Assembly (NCBI GenBank): GCA_022605955.1
Contig: JAKCOZ010000008.1
Coordinates: 19,215,583-19,279,582, forward strand
Direction: 5' to 3'
Origin: Rallus limicola
Taxonomy: Eukaryota > Chordata > Aves > Gruiformes > Rallidae
Length of the DNA stretch: 64,000 bases
Shown one piece after another: positions 27,860-40,540 of this stretch; positions within the stretch are counted from its first letter, which is position 1, and every line of letters begins with the position of its first letter. The translations under genes were made by a program, and so were the position numbers. The notes beneath the pieces were generated by a model that was not told the origin of the DNA, searched no databases, and saw only the letters and a program-made list of their open reading frames with translations.

Positions 27860-30773
27860 ACAAGCAAAGAAAATTGAAGTGTTTTAGAATAAAGTTTATT
27901 GGGTGGAATAAGAAAGAACAAATGAATTCCATTCCAAATACAGTCTTCATGCACAGGCAACAGATTACCTTAAATGATAATTCCTTTTTTAAAAAATTGT
28001 AGTCTCACATGTCTTGTGCATTTCTTTACACGACAGCATTTATTCAGTCTATTACTTCAGAATTTTTATAATGATCTTCCTAATGGTCCATTGGAAATAT
28101 GCCACCATTAACTATTGCATTCCCCCTATAAGTATTCATTTCTGAACCAGACTGGTAGGGCTTTCAGAATAATATCAGTTCTTACAGCACTATGAACCAG
28201 ACTAAACTGAAAACAGTAAGTTAGGTTTGAGTCATAAGGTACAAATAAGCAGAAATCCTTACTTCCTGTTGAAAATACAGATTTTAAGTGCTTGCTTTTG
28301 TCAAGTGTAATGATTGAATTCCAGATTCAGTACAAGCCATATCAAGCCTATGGTAATAAGCCTCTTTTTAATGGGGTTACTCTTAGGTTTGTTTGTATTT
28401 CTGTAGAGCCTCAGCTAAGAGGCTCCCCTCTATGAAATGGAAGGTTAAGACAGTGTCTTCCTCTTTGTCTGACTAAGTTAGCTTTTATTTTTAAAGACAT
28501 GAAGGTAAAAAAGCAGCACAAGTGGCAAAACCAATTCTACAGTTGTGTCCAGCAAGACAACCTTTTCATGAGAGTAATGTAGTAAAACCTTCTTACTCTT
28601 GATTTAAAGGGCCTCAAAAAGCCCAGCTCAGTTGGAAAATCACACACCTTCTGTGACCAGGAAAAAATTAAGCCTGTTGTCAGACTGGCTGTGGTACAAC
28701 AGGACCTTTGCTTGTTTGTGTGTGTCCAAGGTAGAGGCAGGTCTCAGCAAGAGCACAGAACTGTGGGACCAGATACTGTGTGAGACTCCAAATAGTCTGT
28801 TTCTCCTCTTGGCAATCTTCTGCCACTTCTTAAAAGCAGCAGTTTGTGGCATCCCTCTAAGTCTTCCTCTCGTTGAGCCAACTTCCAGCTTTCCAAGAGG
28901 ATCTGCTCTATTGGGCAGTGCCTTCAGGCAGGTGTCCTATTGAGGCCTCTCAATGTGGCTGATATGCAGTGGGAGTTTGAAACATGCAATTCAGGACTTG
29001 CCCTTAGAAATTTATCTGTGGGATTTTTCCTTTCAGATGTTAACAGATATTTCGCTTTCCCATACAACTCTCCAAATACACGGTATAATTACAGTATTTT
29101 AATATTCCAGCTACAGAAGTGCAGTGTCTAGACAACACCATATGTATTTCAGACAGGCACAGAAGTATTACTGTCCCATTTTTATTTCTTTGGCAACTGA
29201 CATTCTCCTGCTTTGCAAATTCACAGAGCAATGGTTTTAATCGAAAAGCAAAATACTACATTGCAGTAAAGATGTGAACTGGTTATAAACAAAAATCTCT
29301 ATGATTACTTCCTCTGTTTCAGCTGCTGTTAATTTGCTCATGCCTCTTTAGCTCTCTGACCCTTTTGTTAATAAATGAGATGAGAAAACATGATTATAAT
29401 TCAGTTACACTAAATATTTGTTTTGAAGCTTGACCACTGGAATGCAAAACTGTATGTTTTCACCTCCATCCAAAAATATTTCTGAAGTAAAACACTTGTT
29501 TCTGTCTCAGTGAAGCCAGAAACTGAAACTGGAAACTGAAGAGTTTCCAGAAATAAATGGTGCCTTGTCAAGTCTCAAAAAAGGCTAATGAAACTTTGCA
29601 GCTGCCAAATCTGTCTGAAACCAGTGGCCTGTGAATTTCAGTGTTCAAGGGAAAAAGTCAAAGATAATCCGGATGTTCCCAAGCAGAACACTTTGAGATA
29701 CTTTTCATCCATTTTCTTTCTGTCTATATGAACTAAAAAATTATATAATTGGGATTTGGTTTGATACACTTTCTGCAGGTTGTTATTTGACCTTCAAAAT
29801 AATGTGCTTAGCCTGTTATTTCTGCCCCTACTTGTTACTTTAAAGGTGACTTTTAATTTATCAGGTATATACCGTTTTAAGATTGTCCATGTGAAGGAGG
29901 TTTCTTAGGTTTCTTTTGACAGCTTCTTTATATTCTTCCTGAAGCGCTTTTCTTCTGGCAATGCATAAAGTGAATCTTGAAAATCAAAAGGAGATTTGTG
30001 CATAATTCTGGAACTGACTACCTTTTACCATTTATTTTTGCTCATTATTATGCTGGCTGATGAAATATTCGAAGCTGGAGACTTGTGAATAAATCTTGAT
30101 TTAAGTGTGCTTTAAAGATGTAGTTGATACTTTGGTCCTTTATGGGTTTGTATTTGTTTTGCAGCTGCACCTACTTAGCGTAGCAAAATAAAGGCATATA
30201 AAATCACAAGCAAAAGGGGACAATTGTGTATTTATATTTTATAGGATATATAGCCATCATTCTCTTCTGAGAAACAGTGAAAACAGATACTAAATTTGTA
30301 TTTTACTAGATTAAGACCTTGTATCACCTTTCAAGTAATTAGGATCCTACAATCTCTTGGTTATATTTGTCTCAACTCAATATAAATTTATCATGTGCTG
30401 TTGGATTCAGTGCAGACTTCTGTAACTGCATCCTATGGAAAATAAAAAGCATGCATTCCAGTAAAGAGGAAAATATCAGATAATTGTCTCTTTAATTAAA
30501 AGAGAGTGAAATACTTAAGCAAGAAGAGTATTTTTGTTTCAGCAGTGAGGCAGTAATGTCTTATATTCTGCTTCCTCTTAACTGATTCTTTTCCCTTAGT
30601 AGGTTTTGATCTTCGTTTAAAGCAGCATATCCTTGTTAGAATTAAGGCAGTTACACATTATTTGAATAGATATATTTCCTTTGGTATTCTAGAAGATAAG
30701 AAATCTAAGTTGTATGTTAACAATTTTGAACTAGGTATTTACACAAGGAAAACAGTCCTTTCAGAGAAAGGGG

Positions 30774-30819
30774 AGAGGGAAAGGAGAAAGCATTTAGAGG
30801 GAAAGGAGAAAGCATTTAG
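30774..30819. repeat. 22-bp tandem duplication
   Basis: The unit AGAGGGAAAGGAGAAAGCAT followed by TT occurs twice, at 30774 and 30796, with no mismatch in the copied part. It is a recent-looking minisatellite seed in a purine-rich stretch. Confidence 0.9.
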
Positions 30820-30954
30820 AAGTGAATCCATCACTAGTGAGAAGGTGTCTGGAGAGTGAATTTGACAGCATACTCCGCCTTCGCCTTGAATCTTTTCCTA
30901 GGATGTTCCTTCCTTCTTACAGAATAGAGGTAATTTTATTGGTTCTCCCTAATT

Positions 30955-31195
30955 GAACAGCTGGAGTACTGTGATCTAGTGTTAGTCTGTTCCCCTGCCT
31001 GAGAAAGGTTTATGTAATGGTGCTGAGCGCTAAGAACCTAAAGATGATCTGAGGAGTTACTGCCTTTTCCAGCTGTCTCATATGTTGTGATTTGGTACGT
31101 ATGGTCTCAACATACAGTTCCTGCCTTGTAGGCTGGAAAGGTATGGAAATGCCTTGCTTATAACTCTGGTATAAGAAGACTTAAGGGAGATCAAT
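30955..31195 (+). mobile_element. Possible ancient CR1 fragment
   Basis: CAGCTGGAGTACTGTGATC, GGTGCTGAGCGC..AGAACCTAAAGATGATCTGAG and AGAAGACTTAAGGGAGATC follow the order of sense CR1 ORF2 segments (..LEYC.., ..LLERVQRRA.KMI.., ..LERRRLRGDL..). Divergence is high and the call rests on pattern order. It may instead be coincidence. Confidence 0.4.
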
Positions 31196-33667
31196 ACTTG
31201 GTGTGGTCAAAACTGCAACAGTTGTAGGTATTTTGAGGAAAAGATGTTCAATCACCTTTGGAGCCCCCTACCATCAGCTCTGCGGTCAAACAGTTGCTTT
31301 AGATCTGGAACTATTTTTCCCAGATCCCATGCTTCTGACCAACACACACTTCCAGATTTATTGTAGGTCTTGTATTCTTTCTGATTTTCTGGTCTCTTGA
31401 GGCAGTGTACTGCTGTGGTCCCCAACCATGGAGGCTTCATGTAGCAGCATGCAGGTTTTTGACTGCTTTCCACTGACCTAAAAAAAACCTTCAAAGGCCT
31501 GCCTCCATACAGACACAGAGTGTTTTGTGCTGAATCTCCATTCCTGCAGACACCTAAACTCTATATATCTTAACCTTACAGACCTGAGTACAGCAACCCG
31601 CTTCCTGCTAAGTGAACTTCTGTGAAATGTATTACTGGAAGTCAGTCAAATTTAAGTAGCCTTTAGTAGTAGGAGACTGATGAATGGGTGAGCATTTGGA
31701 GTATGGGTTTTTCACACAGATCAGTGGAACCCTGTTACTGATCTGAATGGGCTACAAAACTGAGTGCATTAGGAAATACTCAAAGCCCTGTCAAGAATTG
31801 TTTGTTGTTTTTGGAGGATTACCCAAGGTGAAGATGCTCTGGAATAGCAGGACTTTAAACACATAAGAATTTATCAGAAACCATTTGCTTTATTTAACCT
31901 TTTCTAGGGAAATCTCATTATTATGCACTTTGTATCTTTTCTGTGGCTGTTTCACATAGTTTTTTGAAATATGTATGAAGTCTTTAATTTCATACAGAAA
32001 CTATCTATGTATAAACCTAGGCAGCTGAAAACAGAACTACTGTCTCTTCAGTCTGCTAGAACAATAATTCATAGCATGCATGTATCAGGCTATGATTGCC
32101 AGACCCGGTTCATGGTGACAGGTGTTGGATCTTCATCTGCTAATTTCTCATTAGAAACAATGTGGTAGGCTGATGATGCAGTTTGATCATTGGAGGCCCT
32201 GTTTTGAATTCTGTTTATGAAACATATGGCTATGTTTACTGAAAGAGGTTTTTTAAAAGTAGATGCATTTTCATTTTTTAAAAACTTGTTGTACAAGTAT
32301 TTTAAGATTAAAATATATTTTTCTCATTGCCAAAGTCTATTATCTGTGATCTGTAATTAGGGTCACAGCTTAATGTAAAGGATGAGTGGTGCTTGCTGAG
32401 CTGCATCATTGGCCTTATTGTGGTAAAATGACCGATTTTGTTTTACCAGCTGTGACTTTGGAGGCAGGCTGAACGGCAGGGAACACATAAAGCTCGACAG
32501 ATTAAAATATTTCCAGTACATAACTGTGTGTATGTCATTCAGAATTCAGCAGCAGTTCTTGCTTGATAAGATTGCTAATGTCTTCATGTTCTAAGGAACA
32601 CTGTGCTTCTATACGGGGTGTCTTGTACTGGCTCAATCCTGCAGGCCTTACTAAAGCAAAACTCCCAGTGAAAAAAAAGCAACAGTATGACCATGGAAAG
32701 CACTGAATACAAGGGCAGAAGAATTCCTCACATGAGCAATGCATCTGCCTAAGGAAATAGAGCATGTAGTTCTGTGACTAATTATGAATTATAGAAAGAA
32801 CTAAAGGAAAAAAGACACAAAGTTGGGACATAAATGGTTGATTACTCATCTTGCATCAAAAAAGGACATTTTCAAAAGACAAGCCCGATTATACCCACTT
32901 TTTTGCAATAATATTCATATCTGCTTCTCACAATTTCCATCACTTATAGTAGAAAATAGGACTATATTGTCCTTCAGTTTCTTATATATGTGGCAAGAAT
33001 GATTGAAAGGTTGCTTGCAGAGCATTCTAATTCTATGTGAAAAGAGTAGAATAAGTTATATCAGCAAGTTAACAAGAGGTAGCTTTTCAGTTTGTCTATG
33101 AATGTGTTCTGAGTACTGCAGAAACAGACAGATGTTGATGAAATGCAATGATGTTGGCTGATATAAGTATACAAAAGCCAAATAACTCCATGTTTTGGAT
33201 TTAATGTAGTCTGGAACCACACATTACCCTAGTTTGATCTTTGAGCTGAAGGGATGAGGCAGGCGTTACTTCTTTGTAGTTTAGCATCTGATAATGTATG
33301 TGAGTTGGTTTACTTTTTTTTCTTTAATGTGATATGAATTGCAGATCTGTTAATGGATTATTAATTTTAAACTGCAAAGGATTTAGTGTGCTCACAAAAA
33401 AGCTTCAAGTGAGTTACCCTTGTATATTTTGATTTTGTGTTAGCCAAGAATTTGAATTAAAGTCCTTACTGCAAAAATTCACCTCTGGACGTGCCATGGA
33501 AGCAATGGTAATTTCTGCTGTCACCATGAGGCAGTTTGTGGTGTCTTAGGTAAAGTGAAGGTAGAGAGCTGACCCTCTTATACCCCTTTCTGGAAATCCT
33601 TTGTGGACATGATACCAGAAAAACATGAGCCAATTTTGTAACTTGTAGTTAAGTAGCATCTTTCATA

Positions 33668-34325
33668 AAGGGGATCCTGGTTGATGACAGGTTGGCCATG
33701 AGCCAGCAGTGTGCCCTGGTGGCTAAGAGAGCCAGTGGGATCCTGGGGTGCATCAGGAGGAGTGTGGCCAGCAGGTCAAAGGAGGTGATCCTCCCCCTCT
33801 ACTCTGCTCTGGTCAGGCCCCACCTGGAGTATTGTGTCCAGTTCTGGGCTCCCTCGTATAAAAAGGACAGGGATCTCCTGGAGGGAGTCTAAAGAAGGGC
33901 TACAAAGATGATTAAAGGCCTGAAGCGTCTCCCCTATGAGGAAAGGCTGAGTGAGCTGGAACTGTTGAGCCTAGAGAGAAGAAGACTAAGGGGGGACCTA
34001 ATTAATGTTTATAAATATCTTAAGTATGGGATACAGGGGGAAATGGCCAGCCCCTTTTCAGTGGTCTGTGGAGACAGGACAAGGGGCAATGGCTGCAAAT
34101 TGGAGCACAGGAAGTTCCGCACCAACATGGGGAAGAACTTTTACACAGTGAGGGTGACAGAGCCCTGGGACAGGCTGCCCAGGGAGGTGGTGGAGTCTCC
34201 TTCTCTGGAGATATTCAAGACCCATCTGGATGCCTGTCTGTGCAATATGAGCTGGGGAGCTGCTTTGGCAGAGGGGCTGAACCCGATGATCTCTCGAGGT
34301 CCCTTCCAACCCCTATGATTCTATG
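33668..34325 (+). mobile_element. CR1 LINE, 5'-truncated, well preserved
   Basis: About 660 bp of the 3' end of a CR1 non-LTR retrotransposon in the sense direction. It covers the end of the ORF2 reverse transcriptase gene and the 3' terminus CCCTTCCAACCCCTATGATT followed by CTATG, the typical ATTCTATG repeat. Family knowledge: CR1 is the dominant bird LINE, 5'-truncated on insertion, and it lacks a poly(A) tail. The reading frame is nearly intact (see the ORF2 remnant), making this the youngest-looking CR1 here. It lies in the same orientation as MYO3B within an intron. Confidence 0.95.
33671..34318 (+). pseudogene. CR1 ORF2 C-terminal remnant with one nonsense codon
   Basis: An open frame enters from the truncation point ([20 protein letters not shown]...), runs through [20 protein letters not shown], and hits TAA at 33890-33892. 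It resumes in the same frame as MIKGLKRLPYEERLSELELL, RRRLRGDLINVYKYLKYG, NMGKNFYTVRVTEPWDRLP and REVVESPSLEIFKTHLDACL, ending at TGA 34316-34318. So the only visible break is a single stop, where the family normally has a Gln codon. The RT active-site region is absent (5' truncation), so the copy is non-functional. The TTG at 33692 is not a real start. Confidence 0.88.
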
Positions 34326-35587
34326 TACTTTACCTAATGAATTAAGATTCTGGTTGTGTTTATCAGCTCAATTTTATAGATGGGGTGTCTGAAGCACCAA
34401 TTTAGTAACTTAAGTACAGAGGACCACTACTTATATGCAGTACTATGTATTTACTACAAAGGGTACCAATAACAACTTCGTATCTTCTGTCAACAATACA
34501 AAAGGATCAAGCTCAAGAAAACATCTGCAGAGGTCTGGATTCTGTGGTTGTGTTGATACTGGTACACAGCATACTCAGCCACCTCTAAGAGAGTAGCTGT
34601 CAGTGAAAGCTTAGCTTAGTATTTTGTTGGACAAAACATGTTATGTGGGGTTGAAACGTGACTTTCTCTACTAATGATTAACCTGCAAATAACTAAATCT
34701 ATCTCCTAAATGACTTCTGCTCTGCTGATCTGTCCTTCCATTATAAAATCCCACACAAGTTTAACCTTAAAATGTAAATAGAATTCAGTACTTGTCAAAT
34801 CTCCATTTGTAGAGAAACCTCTTGGAGATTAATATAATATAAATGATTCACGAACACTTCCTGCTATAGGTTGGTCCCCTGAAATTTGAGCCAGTAAAAA
34901 TTTGGTCCACTTAATATGACCTGTAGGCCTTGCTCTTTATGTTTATCTAATTTAACTGTAACAGTAACTAACAGAAAGGAAAGTAGTTATATGCCAACTA
35001 ATGTGGAACTTATGAGAGTTTATAAGATTATTCTTACAGAGGCCATCTTACTATGTAATGTAAAAGAAGTGTCATGAAAAAAATAAATATCTATTTTTAA
35101 TGGGTTTAGTGTTATCTGAACTGAATACAGAGTGAAATTCGGACCCAAAATCCTACAGATTGTTGTCAGTTTGGTAGTTCTTACAATGAAGATATCCATA
35201 CTCAAAGCTTTGGTCAGACTCGGTCTGGGCTAAAGGGCTAAAGTGGTGTGATGGCTAGGTTAATATTCCAGTTTCAGCTGATCCTTCCTGAGTCAGGCTG
35301 AATTGAAAGGGAAGTGTTGGAAAGTGTACTCTGAGCTATACTGACTGTCAACTTCAAAGGTATTGACATAAAAGGAGAAGGACATGAAAAGAGGAGAACT
35401 GTCAGTGAATAAGCAGCAGCAAGAAAAACCCAGCAGGCATCTGAAGAGACCCATAGATGATTTGAGTGTTACTTTCTCAAGAATAGTTTTCTTCCTAGAG
35501 GAACCAGTATCATGTTTGTTAACTGTCTGTGAGATAATTCCAGTAAACATTAACATTTTAAATCCCAAAACTTTTTATTTTTTTCAG

Positions 35588-35653
35588 AAATCCTCCTCCT
35601 ACTTTGCTACATCCTGAAAAATGGTGCAGAGGATTCAACCATTTCATTTCACA
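35588..35653 (+). CDS. MYO3B: MYO3B exon c: kinase C-lobe, short exon
   Basis: The 66-nt exon has acceptor TTTTTTCAG| and donor |GTGAGT. The first base completes Arg (of KIPR), then come 21 codons [20 protein letters not shown] plus Ser, and the last two bases begin a Gln codon (phase 2 in, phase 2 out). NPPPTL after KIPR and the FNHFIS segment are the expected link between subdomains X and XI in MYO3 kinases. It has the best splice signals in the window. Being 66 nt and phase-symmetric, skipping it would keep frame while removing 22 residues of the C-lobe. Confidence 0.96.
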
Positions 35654-38600
35654 GTGAGTTTTATTTTCTTTTTAAAACAGCTTCTTCAGCAATGCCTACA
35701 TATGTCAATCTGAAAACAGGATTTGTTTTATTGAGTTGTTGCTTTTCCAGGTTTTTAACTTCAGTTTTCTTTTCATAGACTCTAGACCATGCTTCACTTT
35801 TTTAAAAGTTAAACAGCACGGTATGATCTTCTCATGTAATTTACTTCACAGATTATTTGAACTCATTAGTTCAGTTTCCTTGACCCAGGATGGGTTTATA
35901 AACACACCTGATTTCCTTGATGATTTTGCTGAGAAATATTGTGTCAAGGGGAAAAAAAAGAGCTAGTGAAAATGACTGCTGGTCAATTTAAAGTAAGAAT
36001 TTGAAAGACAAGAAAGAAAATAGTTGCCTTTTTTATTTTACTGAGGTAAGATTTTATACCCCATAATTGAGGACAGTTATATTGAAAGTGTAATATGTTA
36101 GCTAGATAGGTACTAATTTTCTGGATGTGGTTGTCACTGATCTAAAATATAAGCTTTTGATTTACTTTTTTGTTTTTACAGTGAAACTTCATAATTGCCA
36201 GCATTACATTTTGCACATCTGCATTTTGAATCACTTCTCTTCCTTAGTTGTGGAGGAATACGACATCCCTACCTGATACCTTTTTTTTAGTCAGTAGTGT
36301 AGTAACATCTTTCCATTTTAGGATAAGTTAAAAATAGAAAGAGTAGTGCAAAGTCTATTAATAAAGCATGAAAAAATATTCTTTTTTACTGTGCTGATCT
36401 TTAATTAGGCAGGAAGGTGAGGTACGCTGTAATGGTTGACCTACAGAGGAATGCCATTACTGTCATTACTGCAGTGTAACTCAGAATGGTGTAACTCAGT
36501 GTAGGTAGTGAAAGTACATTCCTCTAGAGCAGATTGACCCAAGTTCTGTTGCTCTGTAGTGCACATCCTTGTTTACACAGCAGTGTACGTTGAGATCTAT
36601 GGTGAAATCAGCGTTTAATTGCAGAAGTCACTGGGTGGTGGGTGAATTCCATTCTGTTGTAGAGAAACAATGTTTTTACAGTATTTATGGATTGTAGCCT
36701 GTGTTCTGGGGGACTCTAGCACTGGTGGGTTATGTTCCACTTGTGCTATAGAGTCAGTATACCTGGGAAATAAGATTACATTCCTTTCTCAGAAACATTG
36801 TGCTTTAACCTTCAGCACTGTCATGTAGTTTTGTCTTTCTTGGTATCTTCCTTTTTAGAAGTTCCTGCTGAGCTTGAGAACAGTACACCAAATAGAGTTT
36901 AATCTTTCTTAATGTTTGTTCAGTCCTTTAGTTCAACATGCATAAAAGAAGTCAGATGTTAGCACATTATAGCTAAACTTGGTTTTAATCTTGTCCTTTG
37001 GGTTTTTGATATCTTCAAATTGTATATTTTTAATCACATTGATTTTTAATTACTTTTGCTTAATTACTTCCTCTCACCAGCAACATCTGCAGGTTCTCAA
37101 ATCTTGCTTTTCCTTTTTACAGTATTATGCACAACAAATTAAGGAAGTATGCTCCTATGCACTCTCTTAACGTGGAGAAATGCAACATTTGTAATAAATA
37201 CACTGAGTATATAACTGCCTTTAAGAGAACACTGAAGTGGGATTCTCTGTGACATTGCTTCATTCTTGGGCATCTGTCAGTAAAGTTGTTGTGATGCAGA
37301 GGTTGCAAGATACTTTTTGGAGACTCAGATTTGCATTAGTGGATTTTCTAGAAAAAAATAAATAATGAAAGGTTGAATAATACAAATGCAAACCTTTTAG
37401 CCATTACTGATAATTGGCTCATTTATATGCGTTAGTTATGCATTTTTTGATGCCTACCTTGGACAGCTTAGCTATGATGAATTAAAAGCAGTGATTGTAT
37501 AAATTCCATACTGCCTTTTATCCATATGTTAGGACCTTGCCTGATTTTCCTGTCACCCTTGTGATGAGTGGTTAGCTTTTGAATAATTTCATTATCTACC
37601 TCCTTCCTGATGGCTAACATCATTTGCATAACAAGCTTATCTGGTTCAAGTTGTGGGCCAGACCTGTGCATGGGCAAAAACCGAGCATGCAGCTCTCGCT
37701 AAGCATACTTTCAACTTCCGTTCTGTTTACATAACAGTTTTATTTATGCCAAGATTGCCAAACCTTGTCATTGTAGCTTTTTTTCATTTCCTATTCTCAT
37801 CCCTTGAAATGCCACTGTCTCATGAGGCGTTTTTGTTTTAAGTCTTCTCTCACATATTACAGGGATTTACAACAGGCCTGAGCTGGAAGTTTCAGTGTAT
37901 TTTTGTATCTAACTCTTTAAACTGTTAAGAGAGTAATCACGTTTTTCAGACATGAAGTCTATTTTTAACTGCAGTTCGACTGCCCCAAGAGATAGGATTT
38001 TGCAGCAGCAGTTTGACATCAGTTGCTATTTGTCTGTACTAATGTAATTGTCCATGAAGAACATGGGTGCTCCACTCATAATGTGAGAGAGAATTAATTT
38101 TGGGGGGCGGGGAGGTTATCTGCATATTGCTAGGGCTTAACGTTTCTGTAAGGCCCTGTAAGCAACCACATCAGTTGTTGGAGGATTTGCTTCTAAAGCA
38201 ATCTACTTCTACCTATGTTTATTTCTATTTTTAAACAAAGTACCAATTTTGAAAAGTTCACCCTGTTTATTGCCTGTGAATGGTTACAAAGCTTTTTCCT
38301 CTTTTGGTAGCTACAGCACAGATGACATTGTTCTCCCGAGGTAGCACTTGGTATCCACCGTCATTTTAGACATACAGAGCTTCAGAATTTTTTCATAAAA
38401 TAATCCAGGCTATATGTTAACATTAATTAAAAAAAAAAATTCACTACAATTATCTCACATGCTGCAAATAATTTTCTTGGCAGTTTAAGCCTTGACTGAT
38501 CACTAAGGGTAGATAGAAGAGTTAATATGTTCTTGAAGCAGAAGGATACAATAACCTTTATTTACATTACATCACAAAATGGTAATTTTAATTAAAATGA

Positions 38601-39802
38601 GCAATGGTATCTCCAGAGACAGACATTCTCCTTTTAAATTTATTTAACCAATGATTAGCTATTATGGTTCTTTGAATTAATTAGTTGTTCTTGAGCTGGA
38701 GGAAATTAAAGAATTAAGAAATTCAGGAAGTCCTAAAGTCAAAATGTGAAGTTACAGGATTTATGGTCACATTTATAATCAGAATCTAACTTTTATTTTA
38801 GTAGTGACACTGCAAATACAATAAAAATAGAATTTTTAGTCTTAATAAACTTAATTTTTGGTAGTCAATTTAAACACAGCCTCATAAGCTGAATTTCTTA
38901 TTGATGAGTCTGCATTCAGAGTTATTCAATTAATAGATCATCTAGATTCTATAGATTTTAAATGCTCCATTTACATTTAACTTCTCTGAATGCAGATCAG
39001 ATTTTTTCACAATCTAAGCAATTGTTTAGTGACATTCTGTTCATATTACATAAAGAACATTTTACTGTTTCTATCGCTGAGAACATGATATGCATTCGAC
39101 ATAACTCATTAATTTCACAGTGTATAAGAAGACAAAGAGGTTTGCAAATGTCAGAAAGATACAAATTGTGATGTGTAAGGTTACCACCAAACCTGTAAGT
39201 TTTCACATTTTATTCATTGATGTTGACTCTGAGAATCTGTCTCAGATGAACTTGAAATACTAAATTGTAGTACCTAACAAAAGATCTCCACCACTTTTGA
39301 GTATTGCATGAGACATTTTTATACAGATAAATGGTTATATATAATGGATACAATTATTGTCAGCTTTATAATGAGTAGTTGTAGTAAAAACCTAGAAATT
39401 TTAGGTAGAGGTGAGAATTTCCCATGCAGGGTGAAGTCCTGACCCTGGAAAGAATCATGCTAAATTTTACAAATGCCATGGTATCAAGATCTTTCATGCA
39501 ATATACTATTGAATTCCTTACTATTAGTGACAAGCACTCATTCTTCCCTTGGTTCCAATGGTTTTGGGGGGCAGTTGGCTTGCTATTCACAATTGTAAGC
39601 ACCAACAGTAGTAATTATAGTGTAGAGAGAAAGATAAGCATCCATGGTAGTGATGTGTCTATTTCAGAAGCACTGATGATTCTAGGAATACTGTGTTACA
39701 TAGATTATTGTATCAGAAGGAGTATTGGAATAAATTGTCTGATGACACCAAGTTCTTCAAGTTCCTGTTGTCGTTAAGTGCCAGAATTTCAGTTTCCCAA
39801 GT

Positions 39803-39830
39803 GTCCTGGGTTCAGCTAGGATAGAAATAA
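39803..39830 (+). mobile_element. Possible 5' stub of the TGTCCTG LTR family
   Basis: TGTCCTGGGTTCAGCTAGGA followed by TAG resembles the first ~25 bases of the same LTR family found at 15951-16521 (there on the - strand). Similarity fades after that, so it is either a heavily decayed LTR or a fragment. Confidence 0.45.
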
Positions 39831-40446
39831 TCTCTGATTATTGAATGTTCTTTCTTTTGGATGCTTTTTAAACTTAATTCAAAGTTTAGATGCTTCTGGT
39901 GCTCTAACAATTACCATTTATTGGAAGGACAAGCCTTTTGTAACAGCTAATGTTAGCCATCTCTCTGCTTCACTGCAAAGGCAGAATGTTACCACCTGTT
40001 ACTACGTGGTTTTCACTTCCGTAATGTTTGGTAACAGTAAAGACTGAGGGTGGCAGAAGTCTGAGGGTAGTAAGACAGAGTAGAAAACAGAAACACTAAC
40101 ATGCAGGGAAGGAAGGAAGTGAAATACTTCTGCGCTGATCTTGTAGTTTGTTTTTAGAGGGGGACTTATTCCTTCTAGGTAAATTAGATCTCAAAGAAAA
40201 GATGTGTTCTAGATGATCAAGGTTTGTTTGGAATGCATTTTTGATGATATGAGAGGCAGAGGTATGGAAATAGGAAAGCAGTAAAAGTTGGAGCTGCAAA
40301 AAATATAAACCAAATAATAATCTACCATTTCCTCCTGGCACCCTTGTATTGAACTGATGAAAGCAACAGAACAGCAATGCCTTATTTCTGTCAGTGGGTT
40401 TTCAAGTCATCTGTACTTATAGCATTGAAACAAGACTTCAGTTCCT

Positions 40447-40540
40447 TCTTTTACAACTGAAGATACTGAGGCAAAGAGCATCTTGCTCAAAGTCACTCAA
40501 CAGTCAACAGCAGAGCTGGCAATGAAGCAGTCCAGAATAG
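40447..40540 (-). mobile_element. MIR-like ancient SINE
   Basis: TTTTACAACTGAAGATACTG then AGGCAAAGAGCATCTTGCTC, AAAGTCACTCAACAG, CAGCAGAGCTGGCAATGAA follows the reverse complement of the MIR family (TTTTACAGATGAGGAAACTGAGGCACAGAG…CTTGCCCAAGGTCAC…GCAGAGC.GGGATT) in the same block order over about 80 bp. MIR/CORE SINEs are ancient in amniotes. Alternatives are a related CORE-SINE or, less likely, chance. Confidence 0.6.

Noticed and set aside
31400..31620. Stretch resembling a repeat (GTGGTCCCCAACCATGGAGG..)
   Set aside because: Could not be tied to any family I know; no terminal repeats or tail seen.
34058..34309. 83-codon - strand open frame
   Set aside because: Antisense shadow of the CR1 ORF2 remnant.
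39424..39777. 117-codon + strand open frame
   Set aside because: No similarity to anything I know, Ser-rich end, no exon borders that would join the MYO3B frame.
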